Assembly (NCBI RefSeq): GCF_031010195.1
Contig: NZ_JAUAMC010000002.1
Coordinates: 372,001-436,000, forward strand
Direction of reading: 5' to 3'
Length of the DNA stretch: 64,000 bases
Origin: Halomonas sp. SpR8
GTDB taxonomy: Bacteria; Pseudomonadota; Gammaproteobacteria; Pseudomonadales; Halomonadaceae
Under the pieces are notes generated by a model, which saw only the letters and a program-made list of their open reading frames with translations, was not told the DNA's origin and did no database searches. Every line of letters begins with the position of its first letter. Position 1 is the first letter of the stretch. A program made the position numbers and the translations under genes. Shown here in pieces: positions 16,881 through 25,653 of this stretch.

Positions 16881-17730
16881 GGCTCACCTCCAGTGCGGCC
16901 ACCAGATCAATATGGCACTGATCTCCCCCTTGCTGGCTCGGTAGCCAGTGCAGGTAGCGCATCGTCGACTGGAGGTTGCGGTGGCCCAGCAGTCGCTGGA
17001 GCTGATGGACGGGCAGGCCCTGCTCCAGGACATGGGTGGCATAGGCATGGCGCAGGCTGTGGATGCCGCCGACCCGTTCAATCCCAGCCAGGCGTTTGGC
17101 CTGAGTAAAGGCCTTCTGCGGCGCACTGGGGTGCAGCGCCTGGTCGGGAAACAGAGCACTCGGGAACAGCCATGTGACTGGCCGGTAGGCTCGCCAGTAA
17201 TCGCGCAGGCGATCAAGCAGGGTCATCGGGAGTAACACCATACGATCCTTGCCGCCCTTGCCCTGCGTCACACGAAGTTGGTAGCGCTGGCTGTCGATGT
17301 CACTGACTCGCAGGTGGCAGACCTCAGTCACACGCAATCCGCAGCCGTAGCACAGTTCGAGCATCATGCGATGCTTCGGGTTTTGGCAGGCGGCCAGGAT
17401 CCGCCGAACCTCGTCGCGGGTCAGCAGTTCTGGAATCCGCTGCGGTTTTTTGGGGACGGTGAGCGGCACATCAAACGACGGCCACTGCAACACGTGCAAG
17501 TACAGGAACCGCACGCCGTGCAGGTAGACACGGCAGCTGGCGGCGGACAAACCGCGCTCCTGAACCAAGTGATTAAAGAAGTGTTGCAGGTCGTCGGTAC
17601 TCAGCGTGTCTGGCGAACGGTGGAAATAACGAGCCAGATCAGTGACTACCATCAGGTAGGTGTTGTGAGTACGTTGCGCAAAGCCACGCTGACGCATGGC
17701 CGCGATCATCTTCTGTCGCAAGGCAGTCAT
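16873..17730 (-). CDS. Tyrosine recombinase associated with IS91-type element
   Basis: A 285-residue XerC/D-like recombinase with an N-terminal SAM-like domain and the catalytic set Arg133 (GLRVTEV), His224 and Arg227 (HSLRHAY), His250 (LLGHRN) and Tyr259 (MRYLHW). It lacks the extra integron-integrase patch with its conserved Trp/Lys-rich segment, so it is not IntI. The ATG at 17730 follows AGGAG; an in-frame TTG at 17766 lies inside the palindrome and is unlikely. It is the first gene of the element and overlaps the transposase gene. Confidence 0.9.
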   Translation of the reverse strand: MTALRQKMIAAMRQRGFAQRTHNTYLMVVTDLARYFHRSPDTLSTDDLQHFFNHLVQERGLSAASCRVYLHGVRFLYLHVLQWPSFDVPLTVPKKPQRIPELLTRDEVRRILAACQNPKHRMMLELCYGCGLRVTEVCHLRVSDIDSQRYQLRVTQGKGGKDRMVLLPMTLLDRLRDYWRAYRPVTWLFPSALFPDQALHPSAPQKAFTQAKRLAGIERVGGIHSLRHAYATHVLEQGLPVHQLQRLLGHRNLQSTMRYLHWLPSQQGGDQCHIDLVAALEVSHD

Positions 17731-17741
17731 CGTCGTCACTC

Positions 17742-17773
17742 CTGTTGATTGACCCACGTGGGTCAATCAACAG
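17742..17773. promoter_or_regulatory. Perfect 32-base palindrome upstream of the recombinase
   Basis: The two 16-base halves (17742-17757 and 17758-17773; left half CTGTTGATTGACCCAC) are exactly complementary with no spacer. The palindrome ends a few bases before the AGGAG of the recombinase gene. It could be an operator for autoregulation, a recombinase binding site or part of the element terminus. Confidence 0.6.
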
Positions 17774-18116
17774 TGTGGCCCGATGAGGCGAAAGACGTGG
17801 TTCGTCGACAGCTACCGCGAAGCGGTTTAGTTCAACAGTGATTATACGGAAGGCTGCATAACCTCAATAAACGTGCCCGCTCATTCATTGAGGTTATGTA
17901 GCCAGCTCATTTGACTCTATCCCACTGATTCACCTGGAGGCAAAGAAAAAATAGGCAATATATCCAAAAGTCGCTTGCTGGCTCATTTTGCTCTGCCTAA
18001 TCATACAGCTTAGAAAAGCACTACTACGCTGTGGGAATCAAGTCTACGGCGCTGATGAATCCTACGGAGACAAAGCGTGAAAAGCGGGCTTAAGCGGCAG
18101 CCTTTTGAACCGGCTT
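17774..18116. other. Non-coding gap between IS91-type element and jetD
   Basis: No gene is visible in these 343 bases. The stretch holds a small hairpin around 17815 and a long inverted repeat at 17852-17903 (GGCT-CATAACCTCAAT against ATTGAGGTTATG-AGCC, loop about 18 bases). The repeat could serve as a terminator-like structure, element end or attC-like relic. The remainder appears unremarkable. Confidence 0.6.
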
Positions 18117-18986
18117 TTAGCTAAGTCCCACACACACCACCTCCCCTCCAAACCATTGCTGCTTAAGCCCCCGCTGCTTTTCCAGCAACACCGTTAGGTA
18201 TTCACGCAACGGATGAGCAGATGGCAACGCAGCAAGGTGTTTACGCAGCCTACGCTGATAAGGAAACTGTTCAGCAGGCACATGCAACGGCGTGGCGTGT
18301 TGGGTGAGCCATTCAATATCGGGTAGGAGCAAGTGAGTGGCACCGCTATCCAGCGCTAGCGTAACGCCTTTCACATCAAAATCACCCGCATAGATATGCG
18401 GCCGATGGTTTTTGCGCCAGGCCTCGGCGAGTAAGGCAAAGCTGCCACCGTAGTGGCTGTCGCCGCGGTAGACGACCAGCGGGTTCGTGTAGCCGCTTAG
18501 CGCAGGAATATCCGGCGAGAACTCATAAAAGCTGTCCAGGTTTTCGACCTGAATTAAAGCACCAAACGCGCTCAGTTTTAGCGCCTGTACATCCACATCG
18601 CGAATGCTGCGTTGCTCGCTGGCGAGCCCGGTTATTGGCTGCGGCAGAAAGCTAACGAGTACTCGCCGTGCACGGGGGCTTTCGCGGGTTGCTTTGTCTT
18701 CTTCTACGCCCTCCTTCGCCTGGGCGGTGCTGGTCAGGCCGCTGAGGGAGCGGCCTAGCGGGGCTATTCGGGCGCTCTCTAGTACGTCATCAATCTGCGC
18801 CAGCAGGGCGGCGTCAAAGCGTAACGTTTTGCCGTTGATGCGCGAGGCCAGGTCAATATCGTGCTGGTGGCACCAGGCTACTACGTCGTCTACCCATTGG
18901 CGGCGGGGCTTTTCCACTGCGGGCTGGCGGAGAAGTTCGCGGGCGACGCCGTTGAGCCCAGTGCGGGCGCGACCGGGTAGGTTCAT
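18117..18986 (-). CDS. jetD: Wadjet JetD / MksG-like Toprim nuclease subunit
   Basis: A 289-residue protein whose C-terminal half has a Toprim fold: the acidic residue in QVENLDSF (Glu148) and the DxD pair in YAGDFDVKG (Asp202, Asp204). JetD/MksG is the subunit that cuts plasmid DNA extruded by the SMC complex. It is shorter than typical JetD (nearer 390 residues), and the N-terminal part is reduced. It begins within the jetA stop (ATGA overlap) and ends the operon. Assignment rests on the Toprim motifs plus context. It could represent a divergent subtype. Confidence 0.8.
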   Translation of the reverse strand: MNLPGRARTGLNGVARELLRQPAVEKPRRQWVDDVVAWCHQHDIDLASRINGKTLRFDAALLAQIDDVLESARIAPLGRSLSGLTSTAQAKEGVEEDKATRESPRARRVLVSFLPQPITGLASEQRSIRDVDVQALKLSAFGALIQVENLDSFYEFSPDIPALSGYTNPLVVYRGDSHYGGSFALLAEAWRKNHRPHIYAGDFDVKGVTLALDSGATHLLLPDIEWLTQHATPLHVPAEQFPYQRRLRKHLAALPSAHPLREYLTVLLEKQRGLKQQWFGGEVVCVGLS

Positions 18987-20236
18987 ACGGCCAGCTGCAG
19001 TTCAACGTCGTGGATCAGGCGCAGGTGATTAAAGCGGCTGGCCTGGCTCTCCTGCTGTTTGAGCCTAAACGCTCGCTGGTCGCTGCGCGGCAGACCCTGA
19101 TACTCGGCGATCACCTGGAACAGCCAGATCTCATCCGGCCACTCCAGCGGGCTTTCGTGCAGGTACTCAAGGGCGCTGACCGGCGCCGCCTGGGGCTGGT
19201 CGATCACGCTTAAATAGAAGTATTCCACATCCTGCTTGAGCGCCTGCTGGCGAGCGGCGGCCAGGCTACTTTCTTGTGCTTGCGCAGGGGCTGCGGCTTC
19301 CACCGTTTGGGTGGTGTGGCGCGGCTGGGGTAGCTGGTGGAGCAGCTCGGCGAGCACTTGGCTGTCCAGATTGCGATCCAGCGCCGGGGCGGCGGCGGCG
19401 CTTAGCGGGGCGGCTTGATTGATCAGCGTGGGCACCTCGCTGCGGCGGGCGTAGTTGCCGGGCACAAAGCCGGGGTGTTCGCGCATAAAGGCGGCCATGC
19501 CGCTCATCAGGCGGCTGCGCGCCTGCTGCTTACGAAAGCGCGCCATTAGTTCGATCAAACGCCGCTGTACTTCGCGCAGGCCGGTGTAGTGGTTACTTAG
19601 TTGCTGCTGAAGCTGGCTGATCAATAGCTTACGCAGGCTGCCGTCGCTGCCTACCAGCTCGATCAGCTCGTCGAAGTCGATCAGCGCCAAGCCGTCCAGC
19701 AGTCTTGCGATCTGTTTCTGGGCGCGGTCGTTTTCGCGGATCTTGTCGTTGAGCTGGCTGACAAAACCGAAGTCGCTATTAAGCCGCTGCCACAGGCTAT
19801 CAATGGCATCAGCGAAGCGCCCGTTCAGGTCATCGACCTCCTGGCGCAGGCGCATCAGCTGCTGCTCCAGCCGCCAGTGCTCGCCGCGGCTGCGCGCTTC
19901 CCGGTAGCTGTGTACCAGTGCGCGAATCAGCTCCAGGGTTTCCGCTACGTCGGCGTTGACGTGGCGCCGGGTCTCGTCGGCGAGCATTTCGGCGATCAGT
20001 TCGCGCACCTTGGGCGCCAGCTTCACACCGCTCTGCTCGTCCGGCCGCCAGAGAATGCGCGCCGCCAGCAGCTTACGCAGCGCGCTGTCGCTGAGCGATT
20101 CCAGCGGCACTTCATCGCGGGTGTAGGCCTGCATCAGCGCTTCAGAATGCTTGCCCAGCAGCGCCAACCGTTCGCTGCCGGTTTTGAGCAGGCGGCTCTC
20201 CAGCTCACTCACGCTCGCACTCACGCTCTTATTCAC
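18983..20236 (-). CDS. jetA: Wadjet JetA / MksF-like kleisin subunit
   Basis: A 417-residue, mainly helical protein in the position and size range of the kleisin MukF/MksF/JetA. The N-terminal half has winged-helix-like segments, the middle is rich in Gln/Arg/Glu coiled-coil, and the C-terminus (EYFYLSVIDQP onwards) would contact the SMC head. The start is GTG at 20236, sharing GTGA with the jetB stop. Assigned by operon context rather than by a strong motif, since kleisins diverge quickly. Confidence 0.75.
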   Translation of the reverse strand: MNKSVSASVSELESRLLKTGSERLALLGKHSEALMQAYTRDEVPLESLSDSALRKLLAARILWRPDEQSGVKLAPKVRELIAEMLADETRRHVNADVAETLELIRALVHSYREARSRGEHWRLEQQLMRLRQEVDDLNGRFADAIDSLWQRLNSDFGFVSQLNDKIRENDRAQKQIARLLDGLALIDFDELIELVGSDGSLRKLLISQLQQQLSNHYTGLREVQRRLIELMARFRKQQARSRLMSGMAAFMREHPGFVPGNYARRSEVPTLINQAAPLSAAAAPALDRNLDSQVLAELLHQLPQPRHTTQTVEAAAPAQAQESSLAAARQQALKQDVEYFYLSVIDQPQAAPVSALEYLHESPLEWPDEIWLFQVIAEYQGLPRSDQRAFRLKQQESQASRFNHLRLIHDVELQLAV

Positions 20237-20868
20237 AGAAGGGCCTCCTGTGAACCGGAGCCTTCCTCGCTATCTGCTTCGATAGGCAGGTTCTCTTCAT
20301 CGCGGATAAAGCGTACCAAGTCCACCAGGTAGTCGATCTTGCCGGTGACCACAAACACCTGCCGCTCTGAGTGCGGCTGGAGCAAATAGCCGTGCTCCTT
20401 TAAGCGCTTGAAGACCTGCTTTACCTGGGCATCCAACTGATCGCTTTGCGAGCCGAAAAAGCTGTCGGTGGCCAGGCGCTCCAGGCGCTCGCGTAGGCTT
20501 TGGTTGTCTTCGCACTTGGCGCTGAACTCCGCCGGTTTGAGCACGTCGCCGGGGGCGGCCAGGGTGTCGCGGCCTAATGCTTCTTGCACCAGCTGCAGCC
20601 ACTCCAGCAACGGCAACAAGCTATTGAGCGTATCGCCCAGCTGGCGCGAGAGCTGATCCCGGGCGCTGTCGTTGAGCTGACGCCAGGCCAGAAAGTAGAC
20701 GCTGCCGTCTTCGTTGCTGGCCAGGCGGCGATTGAGGGGGCGCAGATAGGCGTCAATCGACTCGCGGGTCTCTTCATCGCTGAGGTGGCGGTAGCCGCTT
20801 TCATCGCTGATTGGGCAGATAAACTCGCCCGCCAGCAGGCGCTCGAGCAGTGGGCCGTGTTCGATCAT
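20233..20868 (-). CDS. jetB: Wadjet JetB / MksE-like subunit
   Basis: A 211-residue protein of the size of MukE/MksE/JetB, which bridges the kleisin to the SMC. Predicted winged-helix segments occur in the region LKEHGYLLQPHSERQVFVVTGKIDYLVDLVRFI near residues 160-195, and the C-terminus is acidic. Its ATG overlaps the jetC stop by four bases and its stop overlaps the jetA start, so stoichiometric, coupled translation is likely. Confidence 0.78.
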   Translation of the reverse strand: MIEHGPLLERLLAGEFICPISDESGYRHLSDEETRESIDAYLRPLNRRLASNEDGSVYFLAWRQLNDSARDQLSRQLGDTLNSLLPLLEWLQLVQEALGRDTLAAPGDVLKPAEFSAKCEDNQSLRERLERLATDSFFGSQSDQLDAQVKQVFKRLKEHGYLLQPHSERQVFVVTGKIDYLVDLVRFIRDEENLPIEADSEEGSGSQEALL

Positions 20869-23800
20869 GCTGTCACCTCCTGCTGACGTTCCTGGAGCCG
20901 TTCGGCCAGGCGGCTTAGCCTTGGCTCAATGCGTTTTAGCACTCGCTTATTGGGGTTGGCGTCATCGCGGTCAATCAGGTAGCGGTTGGCGAACAGCAGC
21001 AGCACGTCGGATTCAGGGTTGGGGAAGGCGCCGACGATATGAATGCGGTTGCTGTCGCAGGCGTCGAACAGCTTTTCGACGTTGTGGTAGGCCAGGGTGC
21101 CAATCTCATCAATGGGCCAGTGGATGGCGATTTCCGCGTCGCCGCGCAGCAGGCGGGTAAACGCCAGCAGGAATTTGCACAGAATCAGGTAGGCCATGCC
21201 GTGGCTGGAGGACTCCAGCAGCTGGCGGTCGTTCTTGATCACCAGATCGGTGCCGCCTTCGTTGAGGTGCAGCTCCAGGCGCAGCAGGCTTTCGAAGCTG
21301 TACTGCTGGTCGCTGCGCAGCAAGTCGACCACGTCCGCCAGGGTGTTTAAGTAGTCGTCGCTGGGTAGCGTCTGGCCGGATTCCCGCCACTCTTTATAGC
21401 GTTGGGCGAACAGCTTCAGCGGCTCCCAGAAGCCCAGCTCATCAATGGTGGACTGGATACGCACTTCGGCCTTGCTGATGCCTTCCAGGCGCAGGTCGTC
21501 AGCGACTTCTTCCGAAAGCCGACGGCTTTGGGCGCTGATGCGGCGGTTCAGATCGCGGAACACGGTGAAGAATTTATCCAGGTCGTCGCTGAGGTTGCGG
21601 CCTTCCTGAATCAGCTGCTGCTGTTGGTCTTCGAGCAGTTTGAGCATGTCGCGCAGGAGCGGCAGCTGTAGCCGTGGGTTGTCGCTTTGCAGCTTGCTGC
21701 GCTCGCTCTCCAACGCTTCGGCGAAGCCGCTGCTGGCGTCCTTGATCAGTTGGCTCTCCACTTCCAGGCAGCCACGGCGCAGCTGTTCGATCTGCTGGTG
21801 GCGATTGCCCAAGGCCTGGCGGGTGCGCTCGATGCGTTCGTCCACATCGCCCAGGGGCGCGCTGGGGGCTTGGCCGTCGGGCTCGATGGCCAGCGTTTCC
21901 AGTTGGGTGAGCAGTGGCTTCAAGGCTTCCAGGCAGGCGTGTTCGCTCTCCCGCTGGGTTTTCAGCGTGCTGACCGTGCTTTGGTGGGCTTTGCGCGCCG
22001 CCTGGAAATCGTTTTTCAGATGCTCTTTATCGCGCTGCAGCTTTTGCTCCGTCTGCTCCAGTTCGGCCTCTTGGGCGACCAGCTGCGGTTTCTGCTGGCC
22101 CCACTCCACGCGCATAAAGCGGGTGTACTCGGTGAGCTCATCCTGGCGGGCGGCGGTAACGCGGATGCGTTCGTCCTGGCTCGCCAGGCGCTGCTTGGTA
22201 TCTTTGAGCTTGGCCGGGTCGACGCCCTGCTCGGCTAGCTCCTGGCTAAAGGCTTCCTCCAGTTCCTCCCGCTGACGCTGGTGTTCGGCGTTGGCGTCGC
22301 TTAGCTGCTGTTTATACTGGCGCAGCTGGGCATCCAGGCTATCGACCTGGCTTTGGCCGTCGGCTTTTAGCTCTAACAACTGGCTTTGGTGGGTCTCGCT
22401 AAGCGCGGCGAGGGCCTGCTGTTTCTCTTCGCGCAGCTCTTTCTGTGCCTGCTCCTGGTTGGCTAACGCGGCCTGATGGGCGGCGCGGCGCTCTTGCTGG
22501 CGCTTGGTGTGGCGCTCCTGCTGCTGGCGGCGCGCTTCTATCGCAAACTCGACTTCCTGCTCGGCGCGTTTATGGGCCATACGGCCCTGATCCTGGGCTT
22601 CATCGGCCTGCTGTACGCGCTCGTTGTGCTGTTTAAGCGTTTTCTCGGCGGCCTGGCACTCTGTCAGTACGCGGCGTTTGACGCTATCCGCTTCTTCGAT
22701 GGCGGCCAGCAGAGTGGCTTCGTCCTGGGCGTAATCCGGCAGGGCGATGGCGGAGAGATCCAGCGCCAGCCCAAACAGATCATCGCTGGCGCCTTCGGCC
22801 AACTGCGGGGCGAGATCGCGGCGCTCCAGCAGCTCCGGGGCAATCACTTTGCCTAGCTGCTGCTCCCAACCGGGGCGGTGGTAGCGCAGGAAGTGGCGCA
22901 GGCTGCCCTGTTCGGGGTCGCGCTGCTGATAGAGCGCGTAGCAGCGCTGCTCGGCGCGCTCAAGCTGCTGGCGAAGCTGCACCAACTGCTGCTCGGCGTC
23001 GTCGCGGGCGCGGCGGCAGCTTTCAAACTCCCTGCGCAGGCCGTCCAGAGTGGCGGCGGATGCGTTGCGCTCTTGCTGGGCTTGATCCAGGCGCGCCTGG
23101 GCAAGCTCTGCCTCGGAAGCTTCTTCGGCGGTTTGGGTGGAGAGCGAGAGCTGCGCTTTGAGTTCGGCGAGCTGCTCGACGCCTAGCTCCAGCTGGGCCT
23201 GATACTCGCCTTCAAGGCGTTGGCGCTCCTGCTGGTAGCGCTCGTTAAGCTGCTGCTCGGCTTCCCACTGCTGCTCCCGGCGCAGGGCTTTCTCTTCGAC
23301 CAGGGCATCAATCAGCTCCTGAGCCTCACCGGTCTGGCGGGCCAGCGCTTCAGAAAGCTCGCGCAGGCGACCGTCGAGGCGCGCCTGACTCTCCTTGACG
23401 GCATCCTGCATCACATTCAGGTGGGCGCGCAGCTGGTCGCGCTGTTCCCGCCACTGGGGCAGCGCATTGATCTCCCGCTCCAGGGCGGGCATATCCGCCT
23501 CGGCATAGCGCTCGTATTGGCTTTGCAGGTCGTTCAAGCGGCGCTGGGTCTGCTGTAAATCGCTGACCACTTCGCTGTGGCGGTCGTTTAGCGCGTCCCG
23601 GGCCTCACCGTAGTCGCTCTCCCGCTGCTGGAACTCGCGCTGATGGCGGGCAAGCTCGGCATCCACATCGGCCATTTGCCGCTCAGCGCGCTGGCGGTCA
23701 TCTTCAAGCTGGGGCTTGAGTTGCCAGAGTGTGGCATCCAGATCGGCCAGTTCGCGATCGATGCCGCCAAGCCGGGCCAGCGATGCCTGTAGCGGTTCCA

Positions 23801-24530
23801 GACGCATGGATTGACGCATTTGGGCAATCCACTCCCGCGCTTTGGTGTTGCGAATCCGCGTCACCGGCAGCTCGACGCCGTCCTCTTCAAAAATCGCCGC
23901 CAGCATGGTTTTGAGGGTGTCCATCTTGCCCTCTTTGGCGTGTACCGCCGAAACCAGCTTTTCGATATGGCGGATACGCCGCTCGGGTTTGACCAGGCTG
24001 AACTGCGCCGCGATCTGGCGCAGTTTAAGGCCGTCGCGGCTGTTGCCGTGGAGCTGGGTAAAGTCGTTTTGGATCACCGAGCGGAATTCAGAGGTAGCCC
24101 CCAGTTTGGGAGAAACAGGCGTGCCACTGCGTCGCAGGCCGCTGGCCCACTGGGTGTAGTCCAGCGCGGCCACGCCCGCCTCGCTTTCGACCAGGTAATC
24201 TTCCGGCTGGTAAGGCCCGCCCACAAAGCGGTACTCCACCCCGCCTTCGGCTTTGCGGGTCAGCACCGCCTGGCAGATGTTGCCCGCTTCGCGGCGATAT
24301 TCGTACACCAGATAGCTGTTGCGGTTGGGCAGGTAAAACGCATCAAACTTCATGCGGGTCTTGGGCACGACCTTATTGGGTAGCTCGCCGTAAAACACCG
24401 GCACCAGTCGCTGAAGCGTGGTTTTACCGGAGGCGTTGGTGCCGCAAATATTGGTGTGGCCATCCACACTCAGTTCCACCACCCCTTCCAGGTGGCCGTG
24501 AATCATCACGATGCGTAGCAGGTGGGCCAT
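20865..24530 (-). CDS. jetC: Wadjet JetC / MksB-like SMC ATPase
   Basis: An SMC-like ATPase of about 1221 residues. Walker A GTNASGKTT lies at residues 30-38. Very long Gln/Glu/Arg-rich coiled coils flank a hinge-like globular region around residues 540-620. The C-terminal head has a signature-like SSSHGMAYLIL and Walker B IHWPIDEIG, ending with GAFPNPESDV. It resembles DUF3584-type ATPases. Such motors extrude plasmid loops in Wadjet. ATG 24530 follows AAAGGACA; an in-frame TTG at 24557 is less likely. It is the first gene of the operon, an unusual position for JetC. Confidence 0.87.
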   Translation of the reverse strand: MAHLLRIVMIHGHLEGVVELSVDGHTNICGTNASGKTTLQRLVPVFYGELPNKVVPKTRMKFDAFYLPNRNSYLVYEYRREAGNICQAVLTRKAEGGVEYRFVGGPYQPEDYLVESEAGVAALDYTQWASGLRRSGTPVSPKLGATSEFRSVIQNDFTQLHGNSRDGLKLRQIAAQFSLVKPERRIRHIEKLVSAVHAKEGKMDTLKTMLAAIFEEDGVELPVTRIRNTKAREWIAQMRQSMRLEPLQASLARLGGIDRELADLDATLWQLKPQLEDDRQRAERQMADVDAELARHQREFQQRESDYGEARDALNDRHSEVVSDLQQTQRRLNDLQSQYERYAEADMPALEREINALPQWREQRDQLRAHLNVMQDAVKESQARLDGRLRELSEALARQTGEAQELIDALVEEKALRREQQWEAEQQLNERYQQERQRLEGEYQAQLELGVEQLAELKAQLSLSTQTAEEASEAELAQARLDQAQQERNASAATLDGLRREFESCRRARDDAEQQLVQLRQQLERAEQRCYALYQQRDPEQGSLRHFLRYHRPGWEQQLGKVIAPELLERRDLAPQLAEGASDDLFGLALDLSAIALPDYAQDEATLLAAIEEADSVKRRVLTECQAAEKTLKQHNERVQQADEAQDQGRMAHKRAEQEVEFAIEARRQQQERHTKRQQERRAAHQAALANQEQAQKELREEKQQALAALSETHQSQLLELKADGQSQVDSLDAQLRQYKQQLSDANAEHQRQREELEEAFSQELAEQGVDPAKLKDTKQRLASQDERIRVTAARQDELTEYTRFMRVEWGQQKPQLVAQEAELEQTEQKLQRDKEHLKNDFQAARKAHQSTVSTLKTQRESEHACLEALKPLLTQLETLAIEPDGQAPSAPLGDVDERIERTRQALGNRHQQIEQLRRGCLEVESQLIKDASSGFAEALESERSKLQSDNPRLQLPLLRDMLKLLEDQQQQLIQEGRNLSDDLDKFFTVFRDLNRRISAQSRRLSEEVADDLRLEGISKAEVRIQSTIDELGFWEPLKLFAQRYKEWRESGQTLPSDDYLNTLADVVDLLRSDQQYSFESLLRLELHLNEGGTDLVIKNDRQLLESSSHGMAYLILCKFLLAFTRLLRGDAEIAIHWPIDEIGTLAYHNVEKLFDACDSNRIHIVGAFPNPESDVLLLFANRYLIDRDDANPNKRVLKRIEPRLSRLAERLQERQQEVTA

Positions 24531-24630
24531 GCCGTGTCCTTTCGATGACTGTCTCAATGGCTTTCCGGATCGTTTGCTGATCGCTGAAAGCAGCCATTTT
24601 GCCAGACACCTTGATGGCTTGTCTTACTGA

Positions 24631-25653
24631 TTACGCCTTAGTGAGCAACCCCTCAAAAAAACTCACCTCATTGGCTTCCAACCCTTCCAGGTAGTACCCG
24701 CCTTCCTGTACCACCAGTGTAGGCACGTTCAGGTTCGCTATCCGGCGGCCCAACTCACCAAATCCCGCTGTTGAAACGGCGACCTTGGCCTGGGGATCGA
24801 GTTCGTAGATATCAAACCCCAGCGCCAGCACAATGGCATCCGGCTCGAACAGGCGAATGGCTTGGCAGGCTTGCTCCAGACGGTCAAAGAACACCGACTC
24901 TTCTGAGTTATGGGGCATCGGTAGGTTGATGTTGTAGCCAAGCCCTGCGCCCTGACCGCGTTCGTCTTCGAAGCCCGTCACCGCCGGGTAGAAGTTGGTG
25001 GTATCGCCGTGGATCGAGATATACAGCACATCGTCGCGCTGGTAGAAAATCTCCTGGATGCCCTGACCATGGTGCATATCAGGGTCGAGCACCACGATTC
25101 GAGGGTAGCGGGTTTTCAGATGCTGCGCGGCAATGGCGGCATTGTTAAGAAAACAGAACCCACCCGCAGAGTCGATGCCCGCATGGTGGCCCGGCGGGCG
25201 CGATAGCGCATAGGCAAACCGATCACCGGCCAGCAGGGCCTCAGCTCCGGCCACCGCGCTTTGCGCTGACCAGTAGGCTGACCGCCAGGTATGCTGCCCC
25301 ACCGGGGCGCTGCCGTCGGCCATATAGCGCCCGGCTTCTGCCAAGATGCCGCGCAGGGCGTTGGGCGAGCGCACGAAGATATTGGAGATCACTTCTTCGC
25401 CCCAGTCCTCGTCAAGGGTATGCCAGCGCCGATGGGCACTCTCCAGAAAGCGTAGGTAGGGCAACGAATGCACCGCTCTTAGCGGCGCCACGCCATAATC
25501 GTGGGGTGTTTGAACGTCAAAGCCAAGTTGCTTGGCCGCTGCCAGCAGGTGCGTGGCGCGTTCGGGCACTTCCTGGGGCGTGCGCATTTTTCCACGTGAG
25601 AAGTAGGTTTGCGGCCGATGAAGTAACTGATCAGCGTGGAAGAATGTCTTCAT
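24631..25653 (-). CDS. Histone-deacetylase-family amidohydrolase 1 (acetylpolyamine aminohydrolase-like)
   Basis: A 340-residue zinc amidohydrolase of the arginase/HDAC fold. Active-site elements are PPGHHAG (twin His), the zinc-ligand segment DPDMHHGQG, third ligand Asp in ALGFDIYELDP, and the transition-state Tyr in QEGGYYLEG. The N-terminus MKTFFHADQLLHRPQTYFSRG resembles bacterial acetylpolyamine deacetylases. The ATG at 25653 lies inside the 3' end of the gntR gene, so the two are co-transcribed and coupled. It is divergent from the ABC transporter operon, which suggests a transported acetylated amine as substrate. Confidence 0.9.
   Translation of the reverse strand: MKTFFHADQLLHRPQTYFSRGKMRTPQEVPERATHLLAAAKQLGFDVQTPHDYGVAPLRAVHSLPYLRFLESAHRRWHTLDEDWGEEVISNIFVRSPNALRGILAEAGRYMADGSAPVGQHTWRSAYWSAQSAVAGAEALLAGDRFAYALSRPPGHHAGIDSAGGFCFLNNAAIAAQHLKTRYPRIVVLDPDMHHGQGIQEIFYQRDDVLYISIHGDTTNFYPAVTGFEDERGQGAGLGYNINLPMPHNSEESVFFDRLEQACQAIRLFEPDAIVLALGFDIYELDPQAKVAVSTAGFGELGRRIANLNVPTLVVQEGGYYLEGLEANEVSFFEGLLTKA

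Larger units (their letters stand above)
15729..17773 (-). mobile_element. IS91-family element with accessory tyrosine recombinase
   Basis: Two overlapping minus-strand genes, a tyrosine recombinase then an IS91 HUH transposase, form the known two-gene type of IS91-like element. The listed limits cover the genes and the palindrome before the first gene. The true ends are unknown: IS91 elements lack terminal inverted repeats and target duplications. Hairpins near 15690 (CCCGCTAGCGGG) and 17815 (CCGCGAAGCGG) may belong to the ori and ter ends. Confidence 0.8.

Noticed and set aside
16873..17730. Tyrosine recombinase as the missing integron integrase
   Set aside because: It lacks the additional IntI-specific segment between the Arg and His-x-x-Arg boxes, overlaps an IS91-type transposase gene and reads in the same direction as the cassettes, whereas intI is normally divergent.
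21640..22275. Long plus-strand frames antisense to jetC
   Set aside because: Skewed composition of the coiled-coil gene opens the opposite strand; translations are low-complexity Ser/Leu/Arg-rich sequence without domains.
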